Notes under the pieces: generated by a model | Databases searched by the model: none | What the model was told of the DNA's origin: nothing | The model's input: the letters and a program-made list of their open reading frames with translations, nothing else | In this document: positions 39,769 to 49,604 of the stretch, piece by piece | Layout: each line of letters begins with the position of its first letter | Numbering within the stretch: position 1 is the stretch's first letter | Position numbers and translations under genes: made by a program | Source: an uncultured Clostridia bacterium | Lineage (GTDB): Bacteria > Bacillota > Clostridia > Lachnospirales > Anaerotignaceae | Assembly (NCBI GenBank): GCA_910583755.1 | Contig: CAJTZO010000008.1 | Span: forward strand, 27,542-91,541 | Length of the DNA: 64,000 nt | Direction: 5' to 3'

Positions 39769-42700
39769 TTATTGTTCTGGACCTTCAATTCCGTCTGGAT
39801 GAACAATTGTAATATATTTCTTGTCTATTCCAACATCTCTCCAGCTTGGTCTTCTTCCTCTTAAAGCACCATCAATATTACTAATTACATCCCTTTCTAT
39901 AAAGACTAAATTTAATCTACCTATGGTATTACCATTAATATCACAAAGCTCATAAGGGAACGTAATGCTAGAGCCACCTAAAGGGATATTATTATAAGTT
40001 ACCGTAAATGATGTAATTCCTTCCTCTGCCCTGCCTTGTACATCTCTAGGCATACCCATAGTAATATCTTGTTTTGTCATTCGGAACGATGTTCTGGATC
40101 CTCTCTGAATTTCCATTCCACTTTTTGGTTCAACTTCTAAATTATTATACAAAAATTCATAGGTTAATGGATTAACAGAACCATCTCTGCCTTTATAATA
40201 CAAAGCATCGTCAGAAGTTACAGTAACAGTACCACTATAAAGCATTTCAGGGTCTTCTACATCATATGGTCTAACAGAATATCTTACTGTAAGATTTGGA
40301 GGAATTAAGTCCAAACCTCTAAATTCATCAGACCATTTTACCTCAGAATCCATACCTAAATCACTGCTTGTTCCTAAATAGTTTCTTGCTACTGCATGGA
40401 AAATATATGGGGTTTCTAATTGTAATCCTTTTACTGGAATTTCAATAGTTGTCATTCCCACTTCTGGGTCAACCTTTACAACCTGTGCCCCTCTAAGAAG
40501 TGGTTGATTACTAGGTACAGTATAACCATTTTTAATTTGTTCTGCATTAATCTCACCACCAGCATAACCATTTTGGTCGGCTGCTGTTTTTGCTGGATAG
40601 ACAACATACCATAATTCACAAGTTTTATCCACTGTAAGACGAACCGTAACAGAATCGGCTGAGTTTTCATTGTTCTGAACAAGGATATTAGTAATTGTTG
40701 GTGGAACTAATGCCTTTGTTTTAAAACGGTTAATATACAATGGAGAAGGTTCTGCTGGTGTTCCTTTCAAAACACTATACATAATATATTCTGTATCTGG
40801 TATCAAGCCCTCTATTTCTAAGTTATCCATAATAATATATGGATTTGCAATTTCATGGCGCCCTTTGATAACATTTGCACCATTGATTGTACCATAAAAT
40901 ACATCTTGTGAGGTAATCATTGTATCTCCAACATTCGCACGTGGCAATAGCATATAATACATGGTTGCTGGTTTATCTGTCTGCAAACGTGGACGAATGG
41001 TATAGTCTGATACATACTCATAATTTTGAGGGAATTCCGTTGGGGAATTAGACTGAAATTCATCCAGCATTGGATAATTTTCAATAAATTTTGGTACTAC
41101 TGTATCTGTAAATGGGATTGTCATCTCAAATGGCATTGGATTAGTTACCTCCAATGCACCTGCTGCAATCGCATCCTCAAAGCCATCAATTGGAGAACCT
41201 GCTGCTGGCTGCAAGGTTGTTCTGGAGCCAACAATACATTTGATGCTCATTTTTACATTTGCTGTCCAGCCTGCACTTTCTGGTTTTCCATCAATACTAC
41301 GTATTTTAATCGCATATTCTTTTGCTTCCAACTGATTGAATCTTTCAAACAAATAGGAGGGTTCATTTTGCATTACTCTGTCTAAAATATGGTGCAAAGA
41401 AATACCATTGATACCCGTTTCACTATCACTTGCATTAATCTGCGCATTATAATCTGTTTCTTGACCAGTTGTTAAATCAATTCTTTTTCCTGTCAATAAT
41501 CTAAAATCTGTATCATTAACACCTTTTTCATACAAGTCAAAGGTTATATTAGAATCAGAATAAATTAACATATCATAAAGCAATTCATCATTTGTATCAT
41601 TTGATTGTGGTACTGCTGTAAAAGTTACATCATAATCCTGTGGTGCAATAGTTTGTGTCAAAGATACAAGAGATGGCACAGTACGAAACTCTGGCAACAT
41701 TGTTCTATCTTCCATTTTATTATTAGAAGTATCTACAATTTTATTTAACTCAAACTGATATTTTGAGCCACTACTCATTGGAATAGAACGTGATGGGAAA
41801 GTGACTACGGTTTTTCCTTTTTCTAAAGTTACGGTTGCTCTATTAAAATTAATTTCAACTGTTTTTCTTTCCGCTGTTGTAATGTCATATAATGTAATGT
41901 GCTCTGCTAAATTTTCTGGAGAAAGGTCAACAAATTCATCATCTTGGATTACTTTCACTTCTTCACTAAATATAATTCTTACATCAGAAGAAACCGCTGG
42001 ATAATCATTTAATAATTCTGTAAATTCTTGCTCTGCTGTTGGTGGAATTTCATCTAAAGTCTTAATTAACAATTTTTTGATTTCAGACATATTTCCATTA
42101 TTATCTACTGCCACCATATAAAGGTCATAAGCAACTTGTTCTTGTAATCGATTCACATTTACTTTGCCTTCTATCTCTGCTTTAGCATTTCCAGAACCCT
42201 TTGAAACACCTGTTGCAGCATTAATAATTGCCAATTTTGCTTCATCAGAAGTCAAAGGAGGAATTATCAAAGAACCAACTGGTGGAGGTGGGAAATCTTC
42301 TCCTCTATCCATTGCAACATAATATACTTTTGCATCCTCATTTATTTTATAAAGTACTTCTACAGAATTTTTAGTTGTTTTATTTGGTTTTGGATAATCT
42401 TCCATAAATTCTGGAGGGGTTTTATCATCTGTATTAAATGTCAGTTTTTTCATTGCAGTATCTTTTTCGCCATCATTTCCAACAATATACAAATCATAGG
42501 TTTGTTTTTCCTCCAAACCTGAAATACCAAAATTAAATTCTATATTCTTTTTACAATCTTTAATGGTACCTTTTGCTAAATTTCCGCTTAAATTTCCTCG
42601 TCTTACCTCATACTGTGTAGGTGCTAAACTGCCTGTTGGGAACAATGCCCAATAAGTTGTTAAGTCCTTATTTGTAACAGCAGCAATCGTTACAGTTGTA

Positions 42701-44448
42701 TTGGTAGACTCTTTAATTCTAGGATAACCAGATAAATACTGTGGATTTGTACTATCTCCTGTCACAAACGTTCTTTTTTCCCTTGTACTCATATCATCTC
42801 TATCATCTACCAAAGCAGCAGTCAAAACATATTCTGCATCTTTTGTTAAACCAGTCACTGTAATGGTATATTCTTTATTGGATTCTGCAACACTTACAGT
42901 ACCAGATTTTAAAATATCTACATTCTTTTTTGGATTACGTAATTCATCTTCTGTAACAGAATCCTTTTCTGATTCCGTTACTGCCCAATAAATTCTACCC
43001 GGTTTATTGGTTTTTACAAGGAAAGTTGCTTTTGTAGATTCGATAATATCCTCTTTTGGATATCTACTCAATATTCTAGGGAAAGAAGAAGATTCTTCTG
43101 CATCCTTACTTGTCATTTTTTTACCATTGATGGTAGCAGTTGCACCCGGACGTAAGATAATGCTGTCTGGCAGCATAGAAATCTTCACACCATCTGCATT
43201 AATGGTTGCCTGTCCAATATCCCCATCACCATTAATAGTAGTCATAACATCAATAATTGCTTCTGAAACATAAGCACGTTCTTCGATTCTTGTTGTGCTG
43301 TTGGCAGCCATTTCGTCAATTACAAGAGTATTAATTTCACCAGAATCTAAATAAAGATTATTTTTTTCTCCCTTTATTGTTACTGTGCCAAAGCTTCCCA
43401 TTAAATGTAAATATGTATTTTCTGGACCATTCAATTCTACATTTTCAAATCCACCTTCCAAATCAGAAAGTTCTTCTAAATAAGAATTGGATTTTGCTTT
43501 TGTATTTCTAATTTGGGTGCTTCCATCTACTTTTACAGAGACTGGTTTATCTTCTGGTGCATCTATAATCATTTCATTTACAGAAGAATCTGTAAAAATA
43601 ATACTGCTTGCACCAACATTACTTTCACCACCACCACTGATAATTACCTGTCCGGTTACTGTGACATTATCTAAATTGGTATAACCAAGTTCTACCCCTT
43701 CTGTAATATATAAATCTCCATTGATAACCGTATCGCGAAGGGTTACACCTGACTTGGATATGGTTACATTACCATCAATAGCACCATAACTATAATTACC
43801 AGGCTGATTAATAATTTTTCCTAAAGCAGTATACAAAATTGTTCCTGCTTCTGCTCTTGTAATATTATTTTTTGGACGGAAAGTTCCATCTTTGTAACCA
43901 GCAATGACACCTTTATCAGATGCCACATTAATAGAGCCACGACTCCATGTTGGAAAATCCATTCCATCAACAAAATCTGTATTCACTCGATTATCTTCTT
44001 CATATTTCAAATTTCTTGTTAAAAAAGCAACTGCCTGTTCTCTAGTTAAATTGTCAGAAGCACCAGAAACATTCTTCCCATTTCCCACAAAATAACCTTG
44101 TGTAGCTGCAATATCAATTTCATTGGCATACCATTCTGTTCCTTTAATGTCTTTAAACTTTGTTTTTCCAGTTGTTTCATGGTATCCCATTCCTTTATTG
44201 AGCATTGTTACAAATTCTGCTCTTGTAATGTCATTATCAGGGTTCATATTTCCATTGGTATCCCCCAACATAATGCCATTATCATACAAACTTCTTAAAT
44301 AAGGTTCTGCCCATGTGCTGCCATTCATATAAAAGCCTGCTGCATAAGTTTGTTTTAAAAACAAACCATCAAAAATTTGGCTTCCCAAAATAGAAATTGC
44401 AGCAGCAATGGCTATCCATTTTTTTGCTTTGCCCTGCATTTTTTTCAT
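39769..44448 (-). CDS. Very large S-layer-homology surface protein, 1559 aa
   Basis: An exported protein with a signal peptide (cut near TYAA at residue 37) and three SLH domains at about 38-90, 95-150 and 155-210 (TRAE at 75-78, LTRE at 134-137, TRAE at 197-200), which should bind secondary cell-wall polymer. Residues 215-430 look like a beta-helix of repeated strands (GDLYITEGVELGYTNLDNVTVTGQ). The rest is a chain of Ig/fibronectin-like repeats opening with phrases such as PEFMEDYPKPNKTTKNSVEVLYKINEDAKVYYVA. The ATG overlaps the TGA of the PilZ gene (ATGA), with GGAGGAG upstream, so translation is coupled to PilZ. It may be an adhesin or S-layer component linked to motility control. Confidence 0.9.
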   Translation of the reverse strand: MKKMQGKAKKWIAIAAAISILGSQIFDGLFLKQTYAAGFYMNGSTWAEPYLRSLYDNGIMLGDTNGNMNPDNDITRAEFVTMLNKGMGYHETTGKTKFKDIKGTEWYANEIDIAATQGYFVGNGKNVSGASDNLTREQAVAFLTRNLKYEEDNRVNTDFVDGMDFPTWSRGSINVASDKGVIAGYKDGTFRPKNNITRAEAGTILYTALGKIINQPGNYSYGAIDGNVTISKSGVTLRDTVINGDLYITEGVELGYTNLDNVTVTGQVIISGGGESNVGASSIIFTDSSVNEMIIDAPEDKPVSVKVDGSTQIRNTKAKSNSYLEELSDLEGGFENVELNGPENTYLHLMGSFGTVTIKGEKNNLYLDSGEINTLVIDEMAANSTTRIEERAYVSEAIIDVMTTINGDGDIGQATINADGVKISMLPDSIILRPGATATINGKKMTSKDAEESSSFPRILSRYPKEDIIESTKATFLVKTNKPGRIYWAVTESEKDSVTEDELRNPKKNVDILKSGTVSVAESNKEYTITVTGLTKDAEYVLTAALVDDRDDMSTREKRTFVTGDSTNPQYLSGYPRIKESTNTTVTIAAVTNKDLTTYWALFPTGSLAPTQYEVRRGNLSGNLAKGTIKDCKKNIEFNFGISGLEEKQTYDLYIVGNDGEKDTAMKKLTFNTDDKTPPEFMEDYPKPNKTTKNSVEVLYKINEDAKVYYVAMDRGEDFPPPPVGSLIIPPLTSDEAKLAIINAATGVSKGSGNAKAEIEGKVNVNRLQEQVAYDLYMVAVDNNGNMSEIKKLLIKTLDEIPPTAEQEFTELLNDYPAVSSDVRIIFSEEVKVIQDDEFVDLSPENLAEHITLYDITTAERKTVEINFNRATVTLEKGKTVVTFPSRSIPMSSGSKYQFELNKIVDTSNNKMEDRTMLPEFRTVPSLVSLTQTIAPQDYDVTFTAVPQSNDTNDELLYDMLIYSDSNITFDLYEKGVNDTDFRLLTGKRIDLTTGQETDYNAQINASDSETGINGISLHHILDRVMQNEPSYLFERFNQLEAKEYAIKIRSIDGKPESAGWTANVKMSIKCIVGSRTTLQPAAGSPIDGFEDAIAAGALEVTNPMPFEMTIPFTDTVVPKFIENYPMLDEFQSNSPTEFPQNYEYVSDYTIRPRLQTDKPATMYYMLLPRANVGDTMITSQDVFYGTINGANVIKGRHEIANPYIIMDNLEIEGLIPDTEYIMYSVLKGTPAEPSPLYINRFKTKALVPPTITNILVQNNENSADSVTVRLTVDKTCELWYVVYPAKTAADQNGYAGGEINAEQIKNGYTVPSNQPLLRGAQVVKVDPEVGMTTIEIPVKGLQLETPYIFHAVARNYLGTSSDLGMDSEVKWSDEFRGLDLIPPNLTVRYSVRPYDVEDPEMLYSGTVTVTSDDALYYKGRDGSVNPLTYEFLYNNLEVEPKSGMEIQRGSRTSFRMTKQDITMGMPRDVQGRAEEGITSFTVTYNNIPLGGSSITFPYELCDINGNTIGRLNLVFIERDVISNIDGALRGRRPSWRDVGIDKKYITIVHPDGIEGPEQ

Positions 44449-45065
44449 CTACTTTTCTCCTCCATAATTCTTCTATGATGACGTCGCATTTGTAGTTTAA
44501 AGATTGCTTCCCGCAACATTCGCTCCTCTACAATATTAAGGTCTGAAAACTTACTACCATAAACATATTGATTACTTTCTGGTTGAAATTCTTTTCTGAC
44601 AATATCTAAACCCACAACAATGGGGTCTGAGGTAACATGAATTACTGCCTCATAGCTGCCTTCTTTGTCCAAATCTGTTTTTGACACAAAACCGATTCCA
44701 CCACAACTAATATCATTTGTGGTAATTGGAATAGAAATTGGTATCTTTCCTTCTTCTTCTGGAAACGATTTGATTAATTTTGTTTCAATACGAATTTTTA
44801 TTTTGATTTCATTTCTCATTCTAGCACTAATATTTACAACTTCACTCAAAAAAAGAAGATTTCCTTTTATTTCTGTAATTCTTCCTTGATAAATTTCTGC
44901 ATAACTTTGCATTTTATGAAATTTTATCAGTTCTAAACCATCTAAAAACCTTACATCATCCATTATTTTCATTGTCATATTACTTCCATGACGTTCCATT
45001 AAAATAGCTTCTCCTAAAACCATATCGCTATTTTCAGAAAGAATAGCATACTTTTCTTCTGCCAA
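44445..45065 (-). CDS. PilZ-domain protein, possible c-di-GMP effector
   Basis: A 206-aa cytoplasmic protein resembling the flagellar brake class YcgR/MotI. An N-terminal YcgR-N-like domain (about residues 1-95) is followed by a PilZ domain with the second signature intact (NDISCGGIGF, matching D/N-x-S-x-x-G). The first signature, normally RxxxR, reads RNEIK, so its last Arg is Lys, and c-di-GMP affinity is uncertain. The start is a TTG at 45065 with AGGAGG eight bases upstream; the GTG three codons earlier overlaps that site. Its stop overlaps the SLH start. Gene order (FliK-like, FlhX, PilZ, SLH) puts it among flagellar export genes. Confidence 0.82.
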   Translation of the reverse strand: MAEEKYAILSENSDMVLGEAILMERHGSNMTMKIMDDVRFLDGLELIKFHKMQSYAEIYQGRITEIKGNLLFLSEVVNISARMRNEIKIKIRIETKLIKSFPEEEGKIPISIPITTNDISCGGIGFVSKTDLDKEGSYEAVIHVTSDPIVVGLDIVRKEFQPESNQYVYGSKFSDLNIVEERMLREAIFKLQMRRHHRRIMEEKSR

Positions 45066-45091
45066 TATAAACACCTCCTAAAAAGTGGGGA

Positions 45092-45388
45092 TTATTCCTC
45101 CTCTTCTTCCTCTTGTGCAAATTTTAGAAAGAAGACATAAATATCTACTACTGCCTTATAAAGTTCTTCTGGTATTTCTGAGCCTAGTTCTAGTTGAGTC
45201 AATATTGTGGTTAAAGAAGTATCTTCATAAATAGGAACTTTATTTTCTCCTGCAATCTCTACAATTTTTTCTGCAATATGTCCTATTCCAGATGCTACAA
45301 TAACAGGCGCAATATTTTTATCAACGTCATAACGCAGCGCTACTGCTCTTTTATTTAATTTGTCATTAAATCCTGACATTGACCGCAT
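45092..45388 (-). CDS. FlhB C-terminal-domain homologue (FlhX/YlqH type)
   Basis: A 98-aa protein matching the cytoplasmic tail of the flagellar export switch protein FlhB: NKRAVALRYDVDKNIAPVIVASGIGHIAEKIVEIA, then NKVPIYEDTSLTTILTQLELGSEIPEELY. It lacks the FlhB membrane part and the NPTH self-cleavage site, as in FlhX proteins, which can partly replace the FlhB tail. The tail ends in a run of Glu. It overlaps the upstream FliK-like gene by 23 bases; an ATG three codons further in (45379) is an alternative start. It is probably involved in switching export specificity together with the FliK-like protein. Confidence 0.9.
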   Translation of the reverse strand: MRSMSGFNDKLNKRAVALRYDVDKNIAPVIVASGIGHIAEKIVEIAGENKVPIYEDTSLTTILTQLELGSEIPEELYKAVVDIYVFFLKFAQEEEEEE

Positions 45389-46790
45389 TCATCCTTTCAT
45401 ATAGCTTAGGAAATACCTCTGATATTGTTTTTGGTGATTGCAAAACATCCGTATGCAAAGATTGGAAGTGTAACCCATTTCTTTCCATAATGTTGCCAAC
45501 ACCTTCCTGAATCATTTTTTTATGTGCAGACAATTTTTCTGGATAATATAACTGCATATCCACATTATCTTCTCTAGAAAGAAGAATCATTTCAAAATAG
45601 CCTACATCCTTAATGTCAAATTTAATAAATAGTTTTACTTGCTTTTCCCTTTCTCCATTGCTATTTTTTTCTTGTGACTGGTCATCTGGGTCTATCCACA
45701 TTTCTGAAAACATTAGTCTACCATCAATATCCGCTGGAATCATCAAATGGAGCAACGGCATATAAACGCTTTCATTGAGCAAAAGAGAATTAATAATATT
45801 TGCAAAAACAGTTTTTGCCTCATAAGTAGACTCTGTTCCATTCATTCCTCTTTCTAAAATTTCTGTCAATTTGTCCAAAAGAGTATATTGTTCTGTGGCT
45901 CTTTCAAATTCTGTATTTGCTAATATTTTCTCTAATTGCTGTGCAGAAATATCACCCAGTTTTTCTTTTACACTTCCAAAATTCATTAATTGAAAAAAGG
46001 ATTTTAAAAATGCATTTTTTTCTCCATTTTCATAACGTGCAATATTAAGTGTAAGCATTGTCATCCAGTCTCTTGCTTTTCCTAAATCATAGGTTGCACT
46101 CACATATTTTGACAAATAAGGTATGATTTCATTTTTCAGCACTGCTGTATTGGCAGTAGTATCTCCCGGTTCCACTCCAGTATATAACTTCATCATCAAT
46201 TCTGCAAGAGTATCTCCATAACTTCTTGGAATAGATTGTTTGATATTTTGCAAATTTTGCATAATCTGGTTCATTAAGTGAGGACCTGCTGACATATCAT
46301 TATATCGTTTTAAAAAGTCCAATATACTAGTTTTTAGTTCAACAGAAGGCGTTTGGTCTAATATTTGTCTTAAAACATTAAAAAATGCTCCTTTAAACTT
46401 AACAGCAGAAGCAGCTTGATTTTTTAAAAAATAAACAAGTTCTCCTTCTGTCATTTTGAGCATTTCCATAAAATTTGAAATTTCTTCTGTAAAGTTTTCC
46501 CCCATACCAGAGCTAACCACAATCCCCATCCGAGAATAAATGAGGTCTGTAATCATTTGGGTAAGACCAGGGGTATCTCGCACCATCTGCATAAAGGTTT
46601 CATAATTTGATTCATAGTTCAGTGCTTTTCTTTGGGCATCTGTAGAGACCCCTTCCCTGCCATCGGGTCGAACTACTTTTGATGGATTTACAATATTTTG
46701 TATACTTGTGTCATTTTCTCTTATAGGATTGGTTCTTGTAGAATTTTCTGTCCCTGTAAGAGGTGTTGTAACTTTCAATAAATCTGCCAC
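45366..46790 (-). CDS. FliK/YlqG-like protein with C-terminal Flg_hook-type domain
   Basis: A 474-aa protein. The last 110 residues (VKLFIKFDIKDVGYFEMILL, then NVDMQLYYPEKLSAHKKMIQ, then NIMERNGLHFQSLHTDV) have the strand-helix pattern of the FliK C-terminal domain that contacts FlhB. The large middle part is helical and the N-terminal 60 residues are polar. The start is a GTG at 46790 with AGGTG upstream; the GTG three codons earlier has no site. It overlaps an FlhX gene, the same pair as ylqG-ylqH of B. subtilis, which supports the call. It leads a four-gene operon ending in the SLH protein and is divergent from cheA. Confidence 0.72.
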   Translation of the reverse strand: MADLLKVTTPLTGTENSTRTNPIRENDTSIQNIVNPSKVVRPDGREGVSTDAQRKALNYESNYETFMQMVRDTPGLTQMITDLIYSRMGIVVSSGMGENFTEEISNFMEMLKMTEGELVYFLKNQAASAVKFKGAFFNVLRQILDQTPSVELKTSILDFLKRYNDMSAGPHLMNQIMQNLQNIKQSIPRSYGDTLAELMMKLYTGVEPGDTTANTAVLKNEIIPYLSKYVSATYDLGKARDWMTMLTLNIARYENGEKNAFLKSFFQLMNFGSVKEKLGDISAQQLEKILANTEFERATEQYTLLDKLTEILERGMNGTESTYEAKTVFANIINSLLLNESVYMPLLHLMIPADIDGRLMFSEMWIDPDDQSQEKNSNGEREKQVKLFIKFDIKDVGYFEMILLSREDNVDMQLYYPEKLSAHKKMIQEGVGNIMERNGLHFQSLHTDVLQSPKTISEVFPKLYERMNAVNVRI

Positions 46791-46824
46791 TTTTTTCACC
46801 TACACTTTAATAAGATTTATACTA

Positions 46825-46851
46825 TTATTTTTTTTCATTATCTGCCGATAT
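46825..46851 (+). promoter_or_regulatory. Sigma-D-like promoter of cheA
   Basis: TTAT (within CTATTAT), 15 bases, then GCCGATAT, a perfect sigma-D -10. It is the same arrangement as in front of flgM. It lies about 40 bases before the cheA start. Confidence 0.75.
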
Positions 46852-46888
46852 AGATACTAGATAATAAAAACATATGAGGGGTGTAAGT

Positions 46889-48997
46889 ATGGATAACGGC
46901 ATGGAAAATATGCTAGATATGTACCTTTTTGAAACAAATTCACTTTTAGAGCAGCTTGATGAAGTCCTTCTTGATGCCGAAAAAGCTGATACTTTTACAA
47001 CTGATAACGTAAACGAAATCTTTCGCATCATGCATACCATCAAAGGTTCTTCTGCCATGATGGAATTTTCTTCTCTGATGACGATTGCACACCGTATTGA
47101 AGATTTATTCTTTTTCATTCGCGAAAATACCATTGATAGCATTGATGAAGAACATAAAAGAGAACTCTTTGACCTTATGTTTTTTTCTACCGACATGCTT
47201 CGTGCTGAAGTAGAAAAATTAGAAAACAACGAGCCACTCACTAGTAATGTCGACAGTTTTGTGGAAAAAGTTAATAGCTTTTTAAACAAAATCAGTAATA
47301 AAACAGACAATGAAGCAGTATCTGATGATAAAAAAGCTGAGAATAGTGAAAAAGCAGAAAATTCATCTACAAACTTACCAGAAGATGGTTCTGGTGCTTT
47401 CTTAAAGGTTACTTTTGATGAAGGTTGTGGTATGGAAAATTTGCGTGCTTTTATGTTAGTCACTGCTGTGAAAGATATTTATGAAAATTTAACCTTTTAT
47501 CCATCTGATGTGGAAACAAATCCTGAAACAGCGGCAGCCATTGTTGAAAAGGGATTTTTGTTAGGGTTTGATACCAAAGAAACATTGGATGCTGCATTAA
47601 ATATTGTTCAAAGTTCTGGCAATGTTCAGTCTTATGAAGTATTGATGCCTTCTCCTGTAGAAAAAGAAGAAAAAGCGGTTGATGTCAAAGAAGAAAAAGA
47701 ATCAACTGTTCCAAATGTTTCTGCTGCTTCTACACAAAAAGTACAAGCTCCTACTCCTACACAACAAAGTGCAAATGCAAACGCAATGCAGCACATTGGT
47801 GCAAACAAACAAAGCTTAATTAGTGTTAATTTATCAAAATTAGATAAATTAATGGACTTAATGGGAGAACTTGTTATTACGGAATCTATGGTAACATCTT
47901 CCCCAGAATTGCAAGGATTAAAATTAGATAACTTTACAAAGTCAGCACGTCAATTAAGAAAATTGACAGATGATTTACAAGATACTGTTATGTCTATTCG
48001 TATGATTCCTGTGGCTGGTGCTTTTCAAAAAATGAATCGTATTGTTAGGGATATGAGCAAAAGCTTAAATAAGGATGTTCGTTTAACCATTATCGGCGAA
48101 GATACAGAAGTAGACAAAACTATTGTAGATAGTATTGGTGACCCTATTATGCATATGGTTCGAAACTCTATGGACCATGGTATTGAAAAAACAGCAGAAG
48201 AAAGAGTTTTAGCTGGCAAAAAAGCACAGGGTGAAATTATACTTTCTGCAGAACATACAGGAAATGAAGTTATTATTACAATACAAGATGATGGTCAAGG
48301 TGCTGACCCTGCTAAAATATTAGAAAAAGCAAGAAGAAATGGTATTCTGACAAAACCCGAAAGTGAATATTCTCAAAAAGAGGTTCTTGCTCTTTTGATG
48401 GCTCCTGGTTTTTCCACAAACGAACAGGTAACAGAATATTCTGGTCGTGGTGTTGGTATGGATGTTGTGAAGAAAAATATTGAAAAAATCGCTGGTACGG
48501 TTACCATAACAAGCGAACTAGGAAAAGGAATGTGTACTACCATGAAAATTCCTTTGACCATGGCAATTGTAGATGGTATGGAAGTTTCTGTTGGAAAATC
48601 AATTTTTACCATTCCTATTTCAAACATTAGACAATCTTTTAAAATTTCTCCTGAAGAAATTATTTATGATGCACAAGGACAGGAAATTGTAAAAAGAATG
48701 GATAATTTTTACCCTATTATCAGAGTACATCGTATTTACAACATTGAAACTGAAATTACGAACTTAGAAGATGGTATTCTGGTTTGGGTAGGAGAAGGCG
48801 ATAAATCCTATTGCTTATTTGTTGATGAACTGATGGGAGAACAACAAGTGGTAGTAAAACCTTTGCCTTCTTACTTAAATGCATATAACATTAAACAATC
48901 TGGTATTGGAGGTTGTACTATTTTAGGTGATGGTAATATTAGCATTATATTAGATATTACAACACTTCATCACACCGCCAATGATTATGCCTACTAA
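46889..48997 (+). CDS. cheA: Chemotaxis histidine kinase
   Basis: Central kinase of chemotaxis; it autophosphorylates and passes phosphate to CheY and CheB. The 702-aa protein shows P1 with phospho-His49 (IMHTIKGSSAMM), a P2-like domain at about 165-250, a Pro/Gln-rich linker, the P3 dimer helices (LSKLDKLMDLMGELVITES), the P4 ATPase (MVRNSMDHGIE, DDGQGADP, YSGRGVGMDVV) and P5, which binds CheW. The start is the ATG at 46889 with AGGGG just before it. It leads cheA-cheW-cheR-cheB-FtsA-like. No cheY, cheC or cheD is in the window, so they must lie elsewhere. Confidence 0.97.
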   Translation: MDNGMENMLDMYLFETNSLLEQLDEVLLDAEKADTFTTDNVNEIFRIMHTIKGSSAMMEFSSLMTIAHRIEDLFFFIRENTIDSIDEEHKRELFDLMFFSTDMLRAEVEKLENNEPLTSNVDSFVEKVNSFLNKISNKTDNEAVSDDKKAENSEKAENSSTNLPEDGSGAFLKVTFDEGCGMENLRAFMLVTAVKDIYENLTFYPSDVETNPETAAAIVEKGFLLGFDTKETLDAALNIVQSSGNVQSYEVLMPSPVEKEEKAVDVKEEKESTVPNVSAASTQKVQAPTPTQQSANANAMQHIGANKQSLISVNLSKLDKLMDLMGELVITESMVTSSPELQGLKLDNFTKSARQLRKLTDDLQDTVMSIRMIPVAGAFQKMNRIVRDMSKSLNKDVRLTIIGEDTEVDKTIVDSIGDPIMHMVRNSMDHGIEKTAEERVLAGKKAQGEIILSAEHTGNEVIITIQDDGQGADPAKILEKARRNGILTKPESEYSQKEVLALLMAPGFSTNEQVTEYSGRGVGMDVVKKNIEKIAGTVTITSELGKGMCTTMKIPLTMAIVDGMEVSVGKSIFTIPISNIRQSFKISPEEIIYDAQGQEIVKRMDNFYPIIRVHRIYNIETEITNLEDGILVWVGEGDKSYCLFVDELMGEQQVVVKPLPSYLNAYNIKQSGIGGCTILGDGNISIILDITTLHHTANDYAY

Positions 48998-49038
48998 GCT
49001 ATTCTGAACATAAAAGATAATATGGGAGGACTTAATTT

Positions 49039-49518
49039 ATGAGTGAAGAATACAATGAAATGGACTTGGAGCAAAGCCAAGCCCTAAATGTGGAAATGAA
49101 AGAAGACCCTAAAAAATTTCTCACTTTTTTATCTGACGGCTTGACATTTGCCATCGACGCTACAAACGTTGGTGAAATTATTACAAACTATCCAATTACT
49201 ATGGTGCCAAATGTTCCCTCTTTTATTAAAGGAATTATCAATCTGAGAGGACAAATTATACCAATTATTGATATTCGAGAAAGAATGCATAAACCACCTT
49301 TATATGAAACAACAGATACTTCCTGCATTATTGTGTTGGATATTAATTCTACCTCTATTGGTATTTTTGTAGATGCAGTATCTCATGTAGTAGATATTTA
49401 TGAAAGTAAGATTTCTCCTATGCCTCCAAACAGTTCTCAAGAACTGGTAAAGGGTATGATGTCTCTTACAAAAGAAATGGTAATTCTATTTCTTGATTGT
49501 GAACTATTGCTTCAATAG
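49039..49518 (+). CDS. cheW: Chemotaxis coupling protein
   Basis: Adapter that links CheA to chemoreceptors. At 159 aa it is a single CheW domain (KKFLTFLSDGLTFAIDATNVGEIITNYPITMVPN, then GIINLRGQIIPIIDIRERM with the receptor-contact Arg, then VDAVSHVVDI). A GGGAGG site precedes the ATG, 41 bases after cheA. The short acidic N-terminal extension is unremarkable. An imperfect AT-rich hairpin at 49540-49572 separates it from cheR. Confidence 0.95.
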   Translation: MSEEYNEMDLEQSQALNVEMKEDPKKFLTFLSDGLTFAIDATNVGEIITNYPITMVPNVPSFIKGIINLRGQIIPIIDIRERMHKPPLYETTDTSCIIVLDINSTSIGIFVDAVSHVVDIYESKISPMPPNSSQELVKGMMSLTKEMVILFLDCELLLQ

Positions 49519-49604
49519 CCTATATGGTGGTATAATATCAAGTAATAAAAAAATTATTTATTTTATTACTTTGAATAAAAAATTTGTAGGATAGGAGTTT
49601 ATTT

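Noticed and set aside
41026..41385. 119-aa frame on the plus strand inside the SLH gene
   Set aside because: Trp/Cys/Tyr-rich shadow of the large SLH coding sequence, with no start signal.
46825..47463. 212-aa open frame on the minus strand across the start of cheA
   Set aside because: It is the antisense of a clear cheA N-terminal domain, is Ser/Leu-rich like other antisense frames here, and has no ribosome site.
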